Below, one piece after another: positions 32,519 through 42,525 of a stretch of 58,745 nucleotides of DNA; positions within the stretch are counted from its first letter, which is position 1, and every line of letters begins with the position of its first letter. Both the position numbers and the translations under genes were made by a program. The stretch is from Novosphingobium sp. AP12 (GTDB lineage Bacteria; Pseudomonadota; Alphaproteobacteria; Sphingomonadales; Sphingomonadaceae), in the NCBI RefSeq assembly GCF_000281975.1, contig NZ_AKKE01000024.1, forward strand, positions 1-58,745, in the 5' to 3' direction. Under the pieces are notes generated by a model. That model was not told the DNA's origin. It worked only from the letters and a program-made list of their open reading frames with translations, and searched no databases.

Positions 32519-33739
32519 TCAGGAGAAGCGATAAGGATCGAAGCAGGCGGCGTCGGGGTCGCGCTCTCCCTGCAGGGCAGCCGAGACGATCTCGGACGCC
32601 AGCGCGGCGAAGGCGATGCCGTTGCCGCCGAAACCTGCGGTGAGCCAGACGTGATCCATGTTCGCCGCCAGGCCGATCGCGGGCAGGCCATCGGGTGAGC
32701 TGCCGAAGGTGGCCGACCAACGGCGGTCTTCCTCCAGCGGCGCGTCGAGGCCGAGCACCGCTGCCGACTTTGCCGCGACCGCAGCGGCCTTTGCGGGCAG
32801 CATGCCGTCGCGGCTAAGGCTGTCGATCACGTCCTCGTCCTCGCCGCCCGCGATCACGCGGCCTTCGGAACAGGCGCGGAGGTAGAGGTACGGGTCGGAC
32901 GCTTCCCAGATCATCGCGCCCTCCTTCCAGAGCGGCGCGGCGCCGGGGACGGTGGCCATCAAGAAAGTCGAGAGCAGGCTGAACTGCGGCGGCAGCAGCA
33001 GCGGCGCGCGTTCATAGCCGCCCGCGAATACCACCTTGCCCGCCGCCACCGTCGCCCCGTCGTCGAACGTCAGGACCACGCCTTCATCGCCCGGCGAGAG
33101 GCCCACGACATCGCGCGGAAATGCCGCTTTAGCGCTCCGGCTGCGGGCCTTCTCCAGCAGCCCGAGGGTAAGCCGAACCGGGTCGACCTCGAACCCGCCG
33201 GTCGACACCAGCGCCGCGCGCGGGGCTATGCCGAAGCGCTCGGCGGTGGCCGGGGCGTCGAGGAAATCGGTGGGCAGCTGCGCCTTGCGATGCAGCGCCG
33301 CCTCCTCCCGCAGACCGTCCGCGTCCAGTGTCTTGCCCGCAAGGTAGACGGTTGGCCGGTCGATCCGCCCGCAGTCGATGCCGAGTGCGTCGATCCTCTC
33401 GGCATAGGTCTGCACGGCGCGGTGGACGCGGCGCCAGCGGCGGATCGCCTCATCCTCGCCGATGCTCCGGGCGAGTTCCTGCAGCGGCACGTCCATTGCC
33501 CACATGACCTCGGCCGTGGATGCAGCCGTGCTGCCGTGCGCAGGCGGGCGGCGGTCGACGAGGAGGACCTGATGGCCGTCCGCGCTCAGCCGCTCGGCAA
33601 TTGTGGCGCCCATGATACCCGCGCCGATGACGGCAATGTCGCAGCGCGCGGGCAGGGGATCGGACGGGGGAATGTCCTTTCGGTCCCCCGTCCACACCGG
33701 CCGGCCACCGCGCAGGTCGCGGTGTTCGCTGAGCGTCAT
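32519..33739 (-). CDS. FAD-dependent oxidoreductase of the D-amino acid/glycine oxidase (DAO) family
   Basis: A 406-residue flavoprotein with a Rossmann motif [18 protein letters not shown] (about 35-52), the usual acidic end VDRRPP and a C-terminal FAD-contact [13 protein letters not shown]. The fold class covers glycine, sarcosine, D-amino acid and gamma-glutamylputrescine oxidases, which make an imine and H2O2. Its ATG overlaps the catalase TGA (ATGA), so it is translated from the catalase transcript; this pairing suggests a real H2O2-forming oxidase protected by catalase. Substrate not predictable. The first 30 residues are a leader of unclear role. Confidence 0.85.
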   Translation of the reverse strand: MTLSEHRDLRGGRPVWTGDRKDIPPSDPLPARCDIAVIGAGIMGATIAERLSADGHQVLLVDRRPPAHGSTAASTAEVMWAMDVPLQELARSIGEDEAIRRWRRVHRAVQTYAERIDALGIDCGRIDRPTVYLAGKTLDADGLREEAALHRKAQLPTDFLDAPATAERFGIAPRAALVSTGGFEVDPVRLTLGLLEKARSRSAKAAFPRDVVGLSPGDEGVVLTFDDGATVAAGKVVFAGGYERAPLLLPPQFSLLSTFLMATVPGAAPLWKEGAMIWEASDPYLYLRACSEGRVIAGGEDEDVIDSLSRDGMLPAKAAAVAAKSAAVLGLDAPLEEDRRWSATFGSSPDGLPAIGLAANMDHVWLTAGFGGNGIAFAALASEIVSAALQGERDPDAACFDPYRFS

Positions 33740-35847
33740 GCCAGGATGCGCACCTTCGGCTCGCGGTCCCAGTAGCGCTTGACCGCGGCATCCGCGAACT
33801 TGGCCGCATCGACGACGCCTTCGTCGGCCTCGACCCCAGCCTTGTCGAGCAGTGGCTGAGCCGCCTCGCTATGACCGATCGCCTTGAGGTGGCCGAAGGC
33901 GTCCATCACGAACTGCACCGCCGCGCCTTCCTTGAGCAGCGTGTTGCAGCCGTCCTCGGACAGCAGCACGGCTACTGCATCGAACAGCACCGAGGGTGAA
34001 CCGGCGAGCTGCCCGTCCGCCGCCATGACCTTCCCGTCCGACAGCTTCGCGCCGCCGACCTTGGGTGCGACGATGAACGGCGTGCCGCCGCCCTTCGACA
34101 CCGCCGCGACGACCGCCTTGACCTCGGCGGCGTCCGAGCCGTCGGCGATGAGGATGCCGAACTTCTTGCCCTCCAGCGTGTCCAGTTCCAGCGGCCCGCG
34201 CACGATGCGCAGCGCGGGGGAGACGTCGAAGTCCTGCACCGGCGCCGCCGTTGCCGACGCCTTGGGCAGCGGCATGGCGAGCCCGTCCGCCACGCGGGCG
34301 GCAAGCTCCGGGTCGACGTTTACGAGATTGGCCAGCACGCGGGTGCGGACATGCTCGAGGCTGACCTTCGACAGTTCGAACACCACCGCAGAGGCCAGGT
34401 GCGACTGCTCGGCCGGGTCGAGCGAGCGGAAGAACATCCGCGCCTGGCTGTAGTGGTCGGCGAAGCTCTCGGGGCGGATGCGCAGCTTGCCGCCCTGTTC
34501 CTCCTGCTCCGCGCGTCCGGCGAAGCTGGTGAAGCCGGCGCTCGGCGATTCGCGGGGGCCACCTTCCTCGCCGGCCTGGGCAAGGCTGTTGGGTTCGTAG
34601 TTGGCGCGGCCCTGCGGGACCTGCATCTGCATGTGCCCGTCGCGCTGGAAGTTGCCGAAGGGGCACTTGGGCGCGTTGACCGGGATCTGGTGGAAGTTGG
34701 TCGAGCCCAGGCGCTTGAGCTGCGTGTCGAGGTAGCTGAACAGCCGTCCCTGCAGCAGCGGGTCGTTCGAGAAGTCCACGCCCGGCACGATGTTGGAGGG
34801 GCAATAGGCGACCTGCTCGGTCTCGGCGAAGAAGTTGTCGGGGTTGCGGTCGAGGACCATGCGACCGATCGGACGGACGGGCAGGAGCTCCTCCGGGATG
34901 ATCTTGGTGGAATCGAGCACGTCGTAGGGCAGGCTGTCGGCGAATTCCTCGTCGAAGGCCTGGATGCCCAGTTCCCACTCGGGGAAGTCTCCGCTGGCGA
35001 TCGCCTCGAACAGGTCGCGGCGCTGGAAATCGGGGTCGGCGCCGGCGATCTTCACCGCCTCGTCCCACAGCGTCGAGCCGAGGCCCTGCTTGGGCTTCCA
35101 GTGGAACTTGACGAAGGTGGACTTGCCCTCGGCGTTGACGAGGCGGAAGGTGTGGATGCCGAACCCCTGGATGTGGCGCAGGGTGCGCGGGATCGTGCGG
35201 TCGGACATGGCCCACATGATCATGTGCGTGGTCTCGGGCATCAGGCCGACGAAGTCCCAGAAGGTGTCGTGCGCCGACGCGGCTTGCGGATAGCCGCGAT
35301 CGGCCTCCATCTTCACCGCGTGGATGAGGTCGGGGAACTTGATCGCGTCCTGGATGAAGAACACCGGGATGTTGTTACCCACGAGGTCCCAGTTGCCTTC
35401 TTGGGTGTAGAACTTGACCGCGAAGCCGCGCACGTCGCGCGGGGTGTCGACCGAGCCCGCGCCGCCCGCCACGGTGGAGAAGCGGGTGAAGACCGGTGTG
35501 CGCTTGCCCTTTTCGCTGAACAGGTCGGCGCGGGTGATTTCGCTGAGGTCCTCGTAGGCCTCGAAGTAGCCGTGCGCGGCCGATCCACGCGCATGGACGA
35601 TGCGTTCGGGAATGCGCTCGTGGTCGAAGTGGAAGATCTTCTCGCGCAGGACGAAGTCCTCGAGCAGCACCGGCCCCCGCGCGCCCGACTTGAGCTGGTT
35701 CTGGTTGTCGGAGATCGGCATGCCCTGGTTGGTGGTGAGCACCGCAGTGTCGCCGGCACCCGCCTGCTGGTGCGTCTCGCCGCCGTTTCCGGCCTGGGTT
35801 GCGATGCCGGAATTTGCCCCGGACTTCGGGGTGGAGTTCTTGGCCAT
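33736..35847 (-). CDS. katE: Large-subunit catalase (clade 2, HPII/KatE-like)
   Basis: A 703-residue heme catalase. The active-site His is H85 (RIVHARGSA), the Asn lies in [14 protein letters not shown] and the proximal Tyr in [14 protein letters not shown]. Residues from about 560 form the flavodoxin/amidotransferase-like C-terminal domain ([36 protein letters not shown]) found only in large-subunit catalases. ATG 35847 has GAGG upstream and begins the usual hydrophilic N-terminal arm; the open frame before it is not protein-like. It decomposes H2O2 in the cytoplasm. It is first in an operon with a DAO-type flavin oxidase, and the 500-bp upstream region separates it from a divergent receptor. 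Confidence 0.93.
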   Translation of the reverse strand: MAKNSTPKSGANSGIATQAGNGGETHQQAGAGDTAVLTTNQGMPISDNQNQLKSGARGPVLLEDFVLREKIFHFDHERIPERIVHARGSAAHGYFEAYEDLSEITRADLFSEKGKRTPVFTRFSTVAGGAGSVDTPRDVRGFAVKFYTQEGNWDLVGNNIPVFFIQDAIKFPDLIHAVKMEADRGYPQAASAHDTFWDFVGLMPETTHMIMWAMSDRTIPRTLRHIQGFGIHTFRLVNAEGKSTFVKFHWKPKQGLGSTLWDEAVKIAGADPDFQRRDLFEAIASGDFPEWELGIQAFDEEFADSLPYDVLDSTKIIPEELLPVRPIGRMVLDRNPDNFFAETEQVAYCPSNIVPGVDFSNDPLLQGRLFSYLDTQLKRLGSTNFHQIPVNAPKCPFGNFQRDGHMQMQVPQGRANYEPNSLAQAGEEGGPRESPSAGFTSFAGRAEQEEQGGKLRIRPESFADHYSQARMFFRSLDPAEQSHLASAVVFELSKVSLEHVRTRVLANLVNVDPELAARVADGLAMPLPKASATAAPVQDFDVSPALRIVRGPLELDTLEGKKFGILIADGSDAAEVKAVVAAVSKGGGTPFIVAPKVGGAKLSDGKVMAADGQLAGSPSVLFDAVAVLLSEDGCNTLLKEGAAVQFVMDAFGHLKAIGHSEAAQPLLDKAGVEADEGVVDAAKFADAAVKRYWDREPKVRILA

Positions 35848-36345
35848 GGGTATGTCCTCGCGCTTCTGATTTTCTTTTAGAACGGCCTCCGAGGACGCCT
35901 GCTCCCGGCGCCAGCGAAAAATTTGGGCCGAGGGCGGGAGAGTGACTTCCGAACGAAAGTCCGGTGTTTGGTAACGATTACATAAGCGGGCGGCGATAGC
36001 CGGTTGCGTCCGGTAGTCCTGGTACGCTGAGACTTGTAGCCTGCCGCGAGAGGCTTGTTTGGCGGATGCCCTGCCTTGCCTGAAGGGAATCGGACCAGGA
36101 CATTGCCGTGCGCTGGATTGGGCTATCGACTGAGCCATCGCGCCTAACTCATGAGACCGCCAACGGCCCCGGAAATGCTGTGAATGAAAACGATATTCAA
36201 ATTTCGGCCGCGAAAATATCATCTGTAATCAATGTGATGGCAAAATCGGTATGCGCCACGCGCGATGACCCGCTTGCAATTGTCCGTGAATCGATCATTG
36301 TAATGAAAACGTCACTCATTCAGAGCGTTTCCACAGGGGGTTCTC
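35848..36345. other. Divergent regulatory region between catalase and the 36.3 kb receptor
   Basis: About 500 bp, AT-richer than average from 36180 to 36320. It contains a LacI-like dyad TGGTAACGATTACA (35969-35982) and CATTGTAATG (36296-36305), a shortened form of the GCATT..AATGC motif found at three amidase/receptor loci, about 40 bp before the receptor ATG. A TTGCAA -35-like element lies at 36274-36279. No gene is credible here. Confidence 0.5.
35969..35982. promoter_or_regulatory. LacI-type dyad between catalase and receptor
   Basis: TGGTAACGATTACA has the central CG and the TGGTA/TTACA halves seen at 48916-48929 and 51303-51316. It may be an outlying site of the LacI protein encoded at 43768-44793. 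Weak by itself. Confidence 0.3.
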
Positions 36346-38469
36346 ATGACGATCAAGCGCCTTTCCCTTACCGCCAGCGCCTTCGCGCTAGCAGCCATTC
36401 TGGCCCACCCCGCGCTTGCGCAGGACGCCCCCGCCGCTGAAAGCCCGGTAGAGGGCCTAGGCGATATCGTCGTGACCGCGCAGAAGCGCACGTCCAACGC
36501 CCAGAGCACCCCCATCGCCATGACGGTCGCCAGCGGCGAGGAACTGGCCAAGAGCGGCGTGACCGACGTCAACGCGCTGGCCAACATCGCGCCCACCGTC
36601 AACATCGCGCAGAACAACGCCAACACCCTCATCACCATCCGCGGCGTGTCCAGCCGGGACTACTCCGAAACGGGTGATCCGGCCGTCGCCGTCAGCGTCG
36701 ACAACTTCTACCTGCAGCGCGCCTTCGCGCTCAACGCGGCGCTGTTCGACATCGACCGCATCGAAGTGCTGCGCGGGCCGCAGGGCACGCTTTACGGCCG
36801 CAACGCCACCGCCGGCGCGGTCAACATCGCCTCGGTCAAGCCGACCGACGACTGGAAGCTCGATGCCGCCGCCGAGATCGGCAACTACGGCACGCTCAAC
36901 CTCGATGTGGGCGCGACCATCCCCGTCAGCGACACCCTCAGCTTCCGCGTCGCCGGCACCCGCAAGACCCACGAAGGCTACCGCAACAACCCCGGCCTCA
37001 AGGACGGCGACGACGGCAACGTGACCGGCGGCCGCGTTCATGCGCTGTGGACGCCCACCGACCGCCTCTCGATCCTCGTGACCGGCGAGATGACGCGCGT
37101 CGACGGCGTCGGCTCGGTCATCAAGGGCATCCCCTACTCGGACGTGCGGGCGGACGGTTCGCTCGACATCGGTTCGGAAAAGACCTTCGCGCTCAACAAC
37201 CAGGGCTACACCCGCATCCGCACCAAGGCGGTACGCAGCGCGATCTCCTACGATATGGACTTCGCGACGCTGAGCTTCTTCGGCGGCTTCCAGAAGTCCA
37301 CGCTGAACCGCGACAACGATCAGGACGGCGGCCTCGCCTACAACTACGGCTTCCAGCAGAACGAGGACGTCAAGGACCAGAACTACGAACTGCGCCTCAG
37401 CTCGAACAACAAGACCGGCTTCACCTGGCAGCTCGGCGGTTACTTCTTCAAGGAAACCGACGCGCTCGACACCTTCTTCCAGGTGCATGGCGATGCCGGG
37501 ACGGTGCCGTTCAACTTCTACACCTTCGACTACGACGTGGGTAGCAAGTCCAAGGCCGTCTTCGCGCAGGTCGGCTACGACCTGACCGATCAGCTCAAGG
37601 TCGAAGCGGGCGTGCGCTACACCAAGGACAACAAGTACCAGGTCGGCTACAACATCATTGCCGGAACCTATTCCGATCTCGACAACCACTACTCGGGCGA
37701 CCAGATCACCTGGCATGCGGGGCTGAACTACCAGGCCACCGCCGACAGCCTGATCTATGCCAAGGTCGACAAAGGCTACAAGGCGGGCGGCTACACCACC
37801 AATTCCTCGTTCGGTCCGGAGACCATCGTCTCCTACGAAGTGGGCACCAAGAACCGCTTCCTGAACAACGCGCTGCAGGTCAACCTGAGCGGCTTCTACT
37901 ACGACTACTCCGACCTGCAGACCCAGCAGGAAGACCCGGCCACCGCGCTCGTCTACACGCTCAACGCGGGCAAGGCACGCGTCTGGGGCGCGGAGCTTGA
38001 GACCGTTTGGCTGGTCACGCCCGATACCCGCATCGACGCCAACGTGGCGTGGCTCGACGCGAAGTATTCCGAGTTCTGCACCATCACCGCCGAAACCTGC
38101 CCGGCCGCTTCGGACCTTTCGGGCAATCGCCTGACACAGGCTCCGGAATGGACGCTTTCGGGCGGCATCCAGCACGATTTCCACCTGCTGGGCGGCACTC
38201 TGACCCCGCGCGTCCAGACGCGCTACCAGACCAAGACCTACTTCACGTTCTTCAACACCGACGCCGAGCAGCAGGGCGCCTACTGGAAGAGCGACGCGCA
38301 GATCACCTACACGCCGGACGACGGGCCGTTCTCGATCACCGCCTACGTGCGCAACATCGAGGACAACACGATCCTGACCGCCAATGCCGAGGCCGGTTAC
38401 GCAGGCGGCTACCTCGTCCAGTTCGCGGCGCCGCGGACCTACGGCGCGCGGCTCTCCTACTCGTTCTGA
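36346..38469 (+). CDS. TonB-dependent receptor upstream of amidase and RutA-like genes
   Basis: A 707-residue outer-membrane receptor: signal peptide 1-25 (AILAHPALA), TonB-box-like GDIVVTAQKR, plug with ITIRGVSSRD and IEVLRGPQGTLYGRNATAG, and a beta-barrel ending LSYSF. AGGGGG lies in front of the ATG. It is the first gene of a cluster whose next two genes encode a signature amidase and a pyrimidine-type monooxygenase, so the substrate may be an amide or cyclic ureide too large or too scarce for porins. Two strong hairpins separate it from the amidase, suggesting that much transcription ends here and that downstream genes are made at lower level or from their own promoter. Confidence 0.88.
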   Translation: MTIKRLSLTASAFALAAILAHPALAQDAPAAESPVEGLGDIVVTAQKRTSNAQSTPIAMTVASGEELAKSGVTDVNALANIAPTVNIAQNNANTLITIRGVSSRDYSETGDPAVAVSVDNFYLQRAFALNAALFDIDRIEVLRGPQGTLYGRNATAGAVNIASVKPTDDWKLDAAAEIGNYGTLNLDVGATIPVSDTLSFRVAGTRKTHEGYRNNPGLKDGDDGNVTGGRVHALWTPTDRLSILVTGEMTRVDGVGSVIKGIPYSDVRADGSLDIGSEKTFALNNQGYTRIRTKAVRSAISYDMDFATLSFFGGFQKSTLNRDNDQDGGLAYNYGFQQNEDVKDQNYELRLSSNNKTGFTWQLGGYFFKETDALDTFFQVHGDAGTVPFNFYTFDYDVGSKSKAVFAQVGYDLTDQLKVEAGVRYTKDNKYQVGYNIIAGTYSDLDNHYSGDQITWHAGLNYQATADSLIYAKVDKGYKAGGYTTNSSFGPETIVSYEVGTKNRFLNNALQVNLSGFYYDYSDLQTQQEDPATALVYTLNAGKARVWGAELETVWLVTPDTRIDANVAWLDAKYSEFCTITAETCPAASDLSGNRLTQAPEWTLSGGIQHDFHLLGGTLTPRVQTRYQTKTYFTFFNTDAEQQGAYWKSDAQITYTPDDGPFSITAYVRNIEDNTILTANAEAGYAGGYLVQFAAPRTYGARLSYSF

Positions 38470-38474
38470 GGACT

Positions 38475-38556
38475 GGCGGCGTGGCATCGATCTCTCCTCC
38501 CGATGCCACGCCGCCCGTTACCCCGCCCCCCGCGAGCGCAAGCGCGAGGGGCGGGG
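38475..38556 (+). terminator. Tandem hairpins between receptor and amidase genes
   Basis: First hairpin: a perfect 15-bp stem, GGCGGCGTGGCATCG (38475-38489) with its complement at 38501-38515 and an 11-base loop. Second: CCCCGCCCC (38521-38529) with GGGGCGGGG (38548-38556), whose loop holds a further CGCG/CGCG pairing. Neither has a T-run, so they may be attenuators or mRNA-stabilising structures rather than full terminators. Confidence 0.65.
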
Positions 38557-38597
38557 GCATCGTTTCCCCGGCAATGCCGAACGCGAGGCCGACTGCC

Positions 38598-39971
38598 GTG
38601 AACGACCTTGTCGAACTCGCCGACGCTATCGCCGATGGCACCCTGAGCGCCGAGGCCGCCGTCACTGCCGCCCTCGACCGCGCGCGGGAATGGAGCGGCC
38701 TGAACGCCTTCGTCGCGCTTGAACCCGATACCGCGCTTGACCAGGCCCGCGCCTGCGATCAGGAGCGCGCGCGGGGCCGCCTGCGCGGGCCGCTCCACGG
38801 CGTGCCGCTGGCCCACAAGGACATGTTCTTCCGCGCCGGAATTCCGACCGAAGCCGGATCGCTGATCTGGCGCGGTCATGTTCCGGCCGAGACCTCGCCG
38901 CTCATCGCGCGGCTGGAGGCGGCGGGCGCGATCACCATCGGGCGGCTCCACATGGCCGAGTTCGCGATGGGGCCGACCGGGCACAATGCGCACCTCGGCC
39001 GCTGCGCCAATCCGTGGGACGAGGCGGCGATATCGGGCGGGTCATCGTCCGGCTCGGGCGCTGCAGTCGGTGCGCGGATCGTGATGGGCGCGCTGGGGTC
39101 GGACACCGGCGGATCGGTGCGCCTGCCCGCCGCGTTCTGCGGAGTAGCGGGCCTCAAGCCGACCAACGGCCTGCTCCCCGACGAAGCGATGATGCCGCTG
39201 TCGGGCACGCTCGACACCGCCGGGCCGCTGGCGACGTCGAGCCGCTCGCTCGCCCGGCTGATGAGCGTGCTCACCGCATCGGGCCGCGACTACGAGGTCG
39301 ACCTCGCGCCGGACTGCGCCGGGCTCACCATCGGCGTGCCCACCAGCTACTTCACCGCGGACCTCCATAGCGAAGTCGCCGCCGCCTTCGCCGCCGCGCG
39401 GCAGGTCTTCGTCGAGATTGGCGCGCGGGTAATCGAGGTGGCCATCCCCGACCACTCCACTTACCCGGAGATTGCCGCCCGCATCTGGGCGCCCGAGGCC
39501 GCCGCCTTCCACGCCCGCCACCTTGCCGAGCGGCCGCAGGATTTCGGCGAGCAGGTCCGCAACCGCCTGAAGGCCGGCGCCGCCATCTCCCCCGCGCAGT
39601 ACCTGGCCGCGCTCGGCGCCCGCAAGTCGGCGCAGTCCGACATGCTCACCGGGCCGTTCGCCGAAGTCGACCTGTTGCTAACCCCCGCCGCGCGGATGCC
39701 GGTGCCGCTGGCCGATGAAGTCGGTGCCACCGGCGGCGCGGCGATGCAGGCGATGGTGGCCGAGCTTTCCGCGCTGACACGCACGATCTCGATGCTGGGC
39801 TTCCCCGCGCTCGTCACCCCGATGGGATTCGACACGCGCGGACTGCCCCTCGCGCTCCAGCTGATCGGCCCGCCGAATGCCGAGCCATCCCTGTTGCGGG
39901 CAGGCTTCGCCTACGAACAGGCGGCGCCGTGGCTGTCGCGCATACCCTTCCGTTCTTCGACTCTCCCCTGA
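38598..39971 (+). CDS. Amidase (amidase-signature family), first of three
   Basis: A 457-residue amidase-signature hydrolase with the Ser-cisSer-Lys triad: Lys in LAHKDMFF, the cis-Ser in [13 protein letters not shown] and the nucleophile Ser in [12 protein letters not shown]. The family cleaves C-N bonds of amides, ureides and allophanate-like compounds. I chose GTG 38598, which has GAGG nine bases upstream; an ATG at 38574 lies within the hairpin tail without a ribosome site. It is followed 23 bp later by a RutA-like monooxygenase gene, so its substrate may be the acyclic amide or ureide released by ring opening, standing in for RutB. That role is inference. Confidence 0.88.
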   Translation: MNDLVELADAIADGTLSAEAAVTAALDRAREWSGLNAFVALEPDTALDQARACDQERARGRLRGPLHGVPLAHKDMFFRAGIPTEAGSLIWRGHVPAETSPLIARLEAAGAITIGRLHMAEFAMGPTGHNAHLGRCANPWDEAAISGGSSSGSGAAVGARIVMGALGSDTGGSVRLPAAFCGVAGLKPTNGLLPDEAMMPLSGTLDTAGPLATSSRSLARLMSVLTASGRDYEVDLAPDCAGLTIGVPTSYFTADLHSEVAAAFAAARQVFVEIGARVIEVAIPDHSTYPEIAARIWAPEAAAFHARHLAERPQDFGEQVRNRLKAGAAISPAQYLAALGARKSAQSDMLTGPFAEVDLLLTPAARMPVPLADEVGATGGAAMQAMVAELSALTRTISMLGFPALVTPMGFDTRGLPLALQLIGPPNAEPSLLRAGFAYEQAAPWLSRIPFRSSTLP

Positions 39972-39994
39972 TCCCAACACCCAGGAGTAAGCCC

Positions 39995-41074
39995 ATGGAT
40001 ATCGGTCTGTTCATTCCCATCGGCAACAACGGCTGGCTGATTTCCGCCAATGCGCCGCAGTACAAGCCCAGCTTCGCCATGAACAAGAAGCTGGTCCAGG
40101 CCGCCGAAGGCTATGGCTTCGATTTCGCCCTGTCGATGATCAAGCTGCGCGGTTTCGGAGGCAAGACCGAGTTCTGGGACTACAACCTGGAAAGCTTCAC
40201 GCTGATGAGCGCGCTTGCCGCCGTCACCAGCAAGATCAAGCTGTTCGCGTCCACCGCGATCCTGACGCTGCCGCCCGCGATGGTGGCGCGCATGGCGGTC
40301 ACCATCGATTCCGTCGCGCCGGGCCGCTTCGGCGTCAACATCGTCACCGGCTGGGCCAAGGGCGAGTACGACCAGATGGGCATGTGGCCGGGCGACGCCT
40401 ACTTTGGCTACCGCTACGACTACGCCAGCGAATACGTGCAGGTCATGAAGGACCTGTGGGGCGAGGGCCGCTCCGACTTCAAGGGCAAGCACTTCGAAAT
40501 GGAGGACTGCCAGCTCCTCCCCAGGCCCGAGGGCAGGATCGAGATCGTCGGCGCCGGCCAGTCCGCGCGCGGGATGGAGTTCGTCTCGAACTACGGCGAC
40601 TACAACTTCATCACCGCGGGCGGCATCAACAAGCCGACCCAGCACCGCTCGCAGGTGGAAGCCCTGGTCGAAGCGGCCGAAAAGACCGGGCGCGACGTAG
40701 GCGCCTACATCCTGTGCATGGTGATCGCCGCCGAAACGGATGAGGCCGCCACGGCCAAGTGGGAAAGCTACCGCGAGGGTGCCGACGTCGACGCGCTGGC
40801 GTGGATGAGCGACCAGGGCAGCGCCGACACCAGCGCCGGAGCGGACTCGACCGCGCGCCACATCAACCTTCCCGAAGGCGCCGTGAACCTCAACATCGGC
40901 ACTTTCGTCGGCTCGTTCGAGACCGTCGCGAAGCTGCTCGACGAAGCCGCCGCGATCCCGGGCACCAAGGGCATCATGCTGACCTTCGACGACTTCGAGC
41001 AGGGTCTCGAGGACTTCGGCCAGAAGGTCCAGCCGCTCATGGCCTGCCGCGCGGACCGCATGGCGACCGCCTGA
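39995..41074 (+). CDS. rutA: RutA-like pyrimidine monooxygenase
   Basis: A 359-residue flavin-dependent luciferase-like monooxygenase that follows E. coli RutA closely by eye: N-terminal [11 protein letters not shown], then [50 protein letters not shown] and [20 protein letters not shown]. RutA opens the uracil ring between N3 and C4 with FMNH2 and O2 to give ureidoacrylate. An AGGAG site lies 7 bases before the ATG. Unlike the rut operon, no rutB-F genes are present; a signature amidase precedes it and an MFS transporter lies convergent beyond a strong terminator. The substrate could be uracil, thymine or another cyclic imide. Confidence 0.88.
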   Translation: MDIGLFIPIGNNGWLISANAPQYKPSFAMNKKLVQAAEGYGFDFALSMIKLRGFGGKTEFWDYNLESFTLMSALAAVTSKIKLFASTAILTLPPAMVARMAVTIDSVAPGRFGVNIVTGWAKGEYDQMGMWPGDAYFGYRYDYASEYVQVMKDLWGEGRSDFKGKHFEMEDCQLLPRPEGRIEIVGAGQSARGMEFVSNYGDYNFITAGGINKPTQHRSQVEALVEAAEKTGRDVGAYILCMVIAAETDEAATAKWESYREGADVDALAWMSDQGSADTSAGADSTARHINLPEGAVNLNIGTFVGSFETVAKLLDEAAAIPGTKGIMLTFDDFEQGLEDFGQKVQPLMACRADRMATA

Positions 41075-41085
41075 ACCCTCTACCC

Positions 41086-41120
41086 TGACGGCCCAAGTCT
41101 CTCTCTCCTCCGGGCCGTCA
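41086..41120 (+). terminator. First hairpin after the RutA-like gene
   Basis: TGACGGCCC (41086-41094) pairs perfectly with GGGCCGTCA (41112-41120) around a 17-base pyrimidine-rich loop. It has no T-run and precedes the main terminator. Confidence 0.5.
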
Positions 41121-41129
41121 TGACACTGG

Positions 41130-41164
41130 GCCGGCCGCGCTCCCCCCGCGCGGCCGGCTTTTTT
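41130..41164 (+). terminator. Rho-independent terminator after the RutA-like gene
   Basis: An 11-bp stem, GCCGGCCGCGC (41130-41140) with its complement at 41148-41158, a C-rich loop of seven bases and then TTTTTT (41159-41164). A textbook intrinsic terminator 55 bp after the stop. Confidence 0.95.
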
Positions 41165-41211
41165 CATTGGCGATGTCCTGAGAGTTCCACCGTCAGGCCG
41201 GCCTCGATACC

Positions 41212-42423
41212 TCAGTCCCGGCGCATCGCCCCGCGCGCGGCGGTGAGCGCGCCGGCTCCGGCGATCCAGCTCACCAGCAGGAAACTCGTCCCGTAGTCGC
41301 CGCAGGCGGTGTAGATCGTCGCCATCGCGGCCGGGCCGATCATCACGCCGATGAAGGTGTAGACCAGCGCGCCGCCGATCACCCGGCCAGCATCCTCGGG
41401 CGCGCAGTGGTGGGTGCATTCGGCCATGACGACACCGTTCCATCCGCTCATGCAGAAGCCGAACACGCAGAGCACCGCGACCTGCACGGCCACCGGCAGC
41501 GCGTCGAGCTGCCATAGCGCGATCATGCAGGCCATCGACACCGCGCCGATCAGCGCGAGGACCTGAAAGCCGCCGAAGCGGTCGCCAAGACCTCCCCACG
41601 AGACACGGCCGAGCGCGCCGCAGGCCTGCACCGCGCCCGCGACGAGGCCCGCCTGCACCAGCGACCAGCCGTGGTCGACCAGCATGATGACCGCGAAGGC
41701 GGACAGGGAAAGCTGGAGCGACGAATACAGGAAACCGATGAGCGCCAGCGCACGCAGCGGCGCGCTGCCCCAGACGAGGCGCTGTTCATAAAGGAAATTG
41801 GGCCATAGCGCGATGGTGGCCGGGCGTTCGGGGCGCGTCGGCCCGCCCTTGAGGGCCAGCACGCTGATCATCGCGAAGCAGGGCACCGCGACTACGGCCA
41901 GCGCCAGCTTCCAGCCGAGCGCCGGGCTCATGGCGGGCAGCAGCAGGCTCGCCAGCACACCGCCGATGGGAACGCCCGCCTGCTTGATCGAGAAGATCAG
42001 CGAGCGCCGGTGCGGCGGCGTCACCGCGCCCAGGATCTGCGCCGAGGCCGGGTTCTGCACGCCGTAGCCGATGCCGATGATGACCGAGGCGAGCAGCGCG
42101 ACCCAAGGGTTCGCCGCCGCCAGCAGCAGCAGCGCGATGCCGAAGCAGGCGAGCGCCAGTTGCTCGACCTGCACCGGCCCGCGGTGCTGGATCAGGGTGC
42201 CCGCCACGGCCGAGGCGACGGTCCCGGCGGCATAGATGACGCTGATCTGGTAGCCGACGTAATGCGGCTCCAGCCCGAAGTCGCCCGCCACCAGCGGCGC
42301 GATGCCGGTGAGTGCAAGGGCGGTGACGGTCGAGAGGATCTGGATCGTCGTCGTCGTCGCCAGCGCGCCGGCGATCGAGGGGGCGGCGTCAGGCGCGGCA
42401 GCGGGATTGGCGGGCTGGCTCAT
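41212..42423 (-). CDS. MFS transporter
   Basis: A 403-residue inner-membrane protein with about 12 hydrophobic segments and major-facilitator features: a Tyr/Gly-rich first half (IGIGYGVQNPASAQILGAVTPPHRRSLIFSIKQ) and the GRVSWGGLGDRFGG loop between helices 8 and 9, which resembles the DRxGR motif. It is divergent from the second amidase gene and convergent with the RutA-like gene, which suggests import of the amide or ureide substrate or of a hydrolysis product. A GCATT..AATGC-type dyad lies just upstream of its ATG. Direction and substrate are unknown. Confidence 0.88.
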   Translation of the reverse strand: MSQPANPAAAPDAAPSIAGALATTTTIQILSTVTALALTGIAPLVAGDFGLEPHYVGYQISVIYAAGTVASAVAGTLIQHRGPVQVEQLALACFGIALLLLAAANPWVALLASVIIGIGYGVQNPASAQILGAVTPPHRRSLIFSIKQAGVPIGGVLASLLLPAMSPALGWKLALAVVAVPCFAMISVLALKGGPTRPERPATIALWPNFLYEQRLVWGSAPLRALALIGFLYSSLQLSLSAFAVIMLVDHGWSLVQAGLVAGAVQACGALGRVSWGGLGDRFGGFQVLALIGAVSMACMIALWQLDALPVAVQVAVLCVFGFCMSGWNGVVMAECTHHCAPEDAGRVIGGALVYTFIGVMIGPAAMATIYTACGDYGTSFLLVSWIAGAGALTAARGAMRRD

Positions 42424-42431
42424 TGCCGCAC

Positions 42432-42446
42432 TGCATAATGTAATGC
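42432..42446. promoter_or_regulatory. GCATT..AATGC operator, MFS/amidase divergent region
   Basis: TGCATAATGTAATGC lies 9 bp from the MFS start. Read on the minus strand it is GCATTACATTATGCA, matching the perfect dyad at 56387-56402 in 12 of 15 positions. Proposed target of the MarR-like regulator at 51497. Confidence 0.5.
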
Positions 42447-42525
42447 TTTACACAAGCCAAGCGGGGAGTCACAACCGAGAAGCGCGGGGACAGCGCCTGC
42501 GCCTTGATAAGGGAACTGCCGATTC

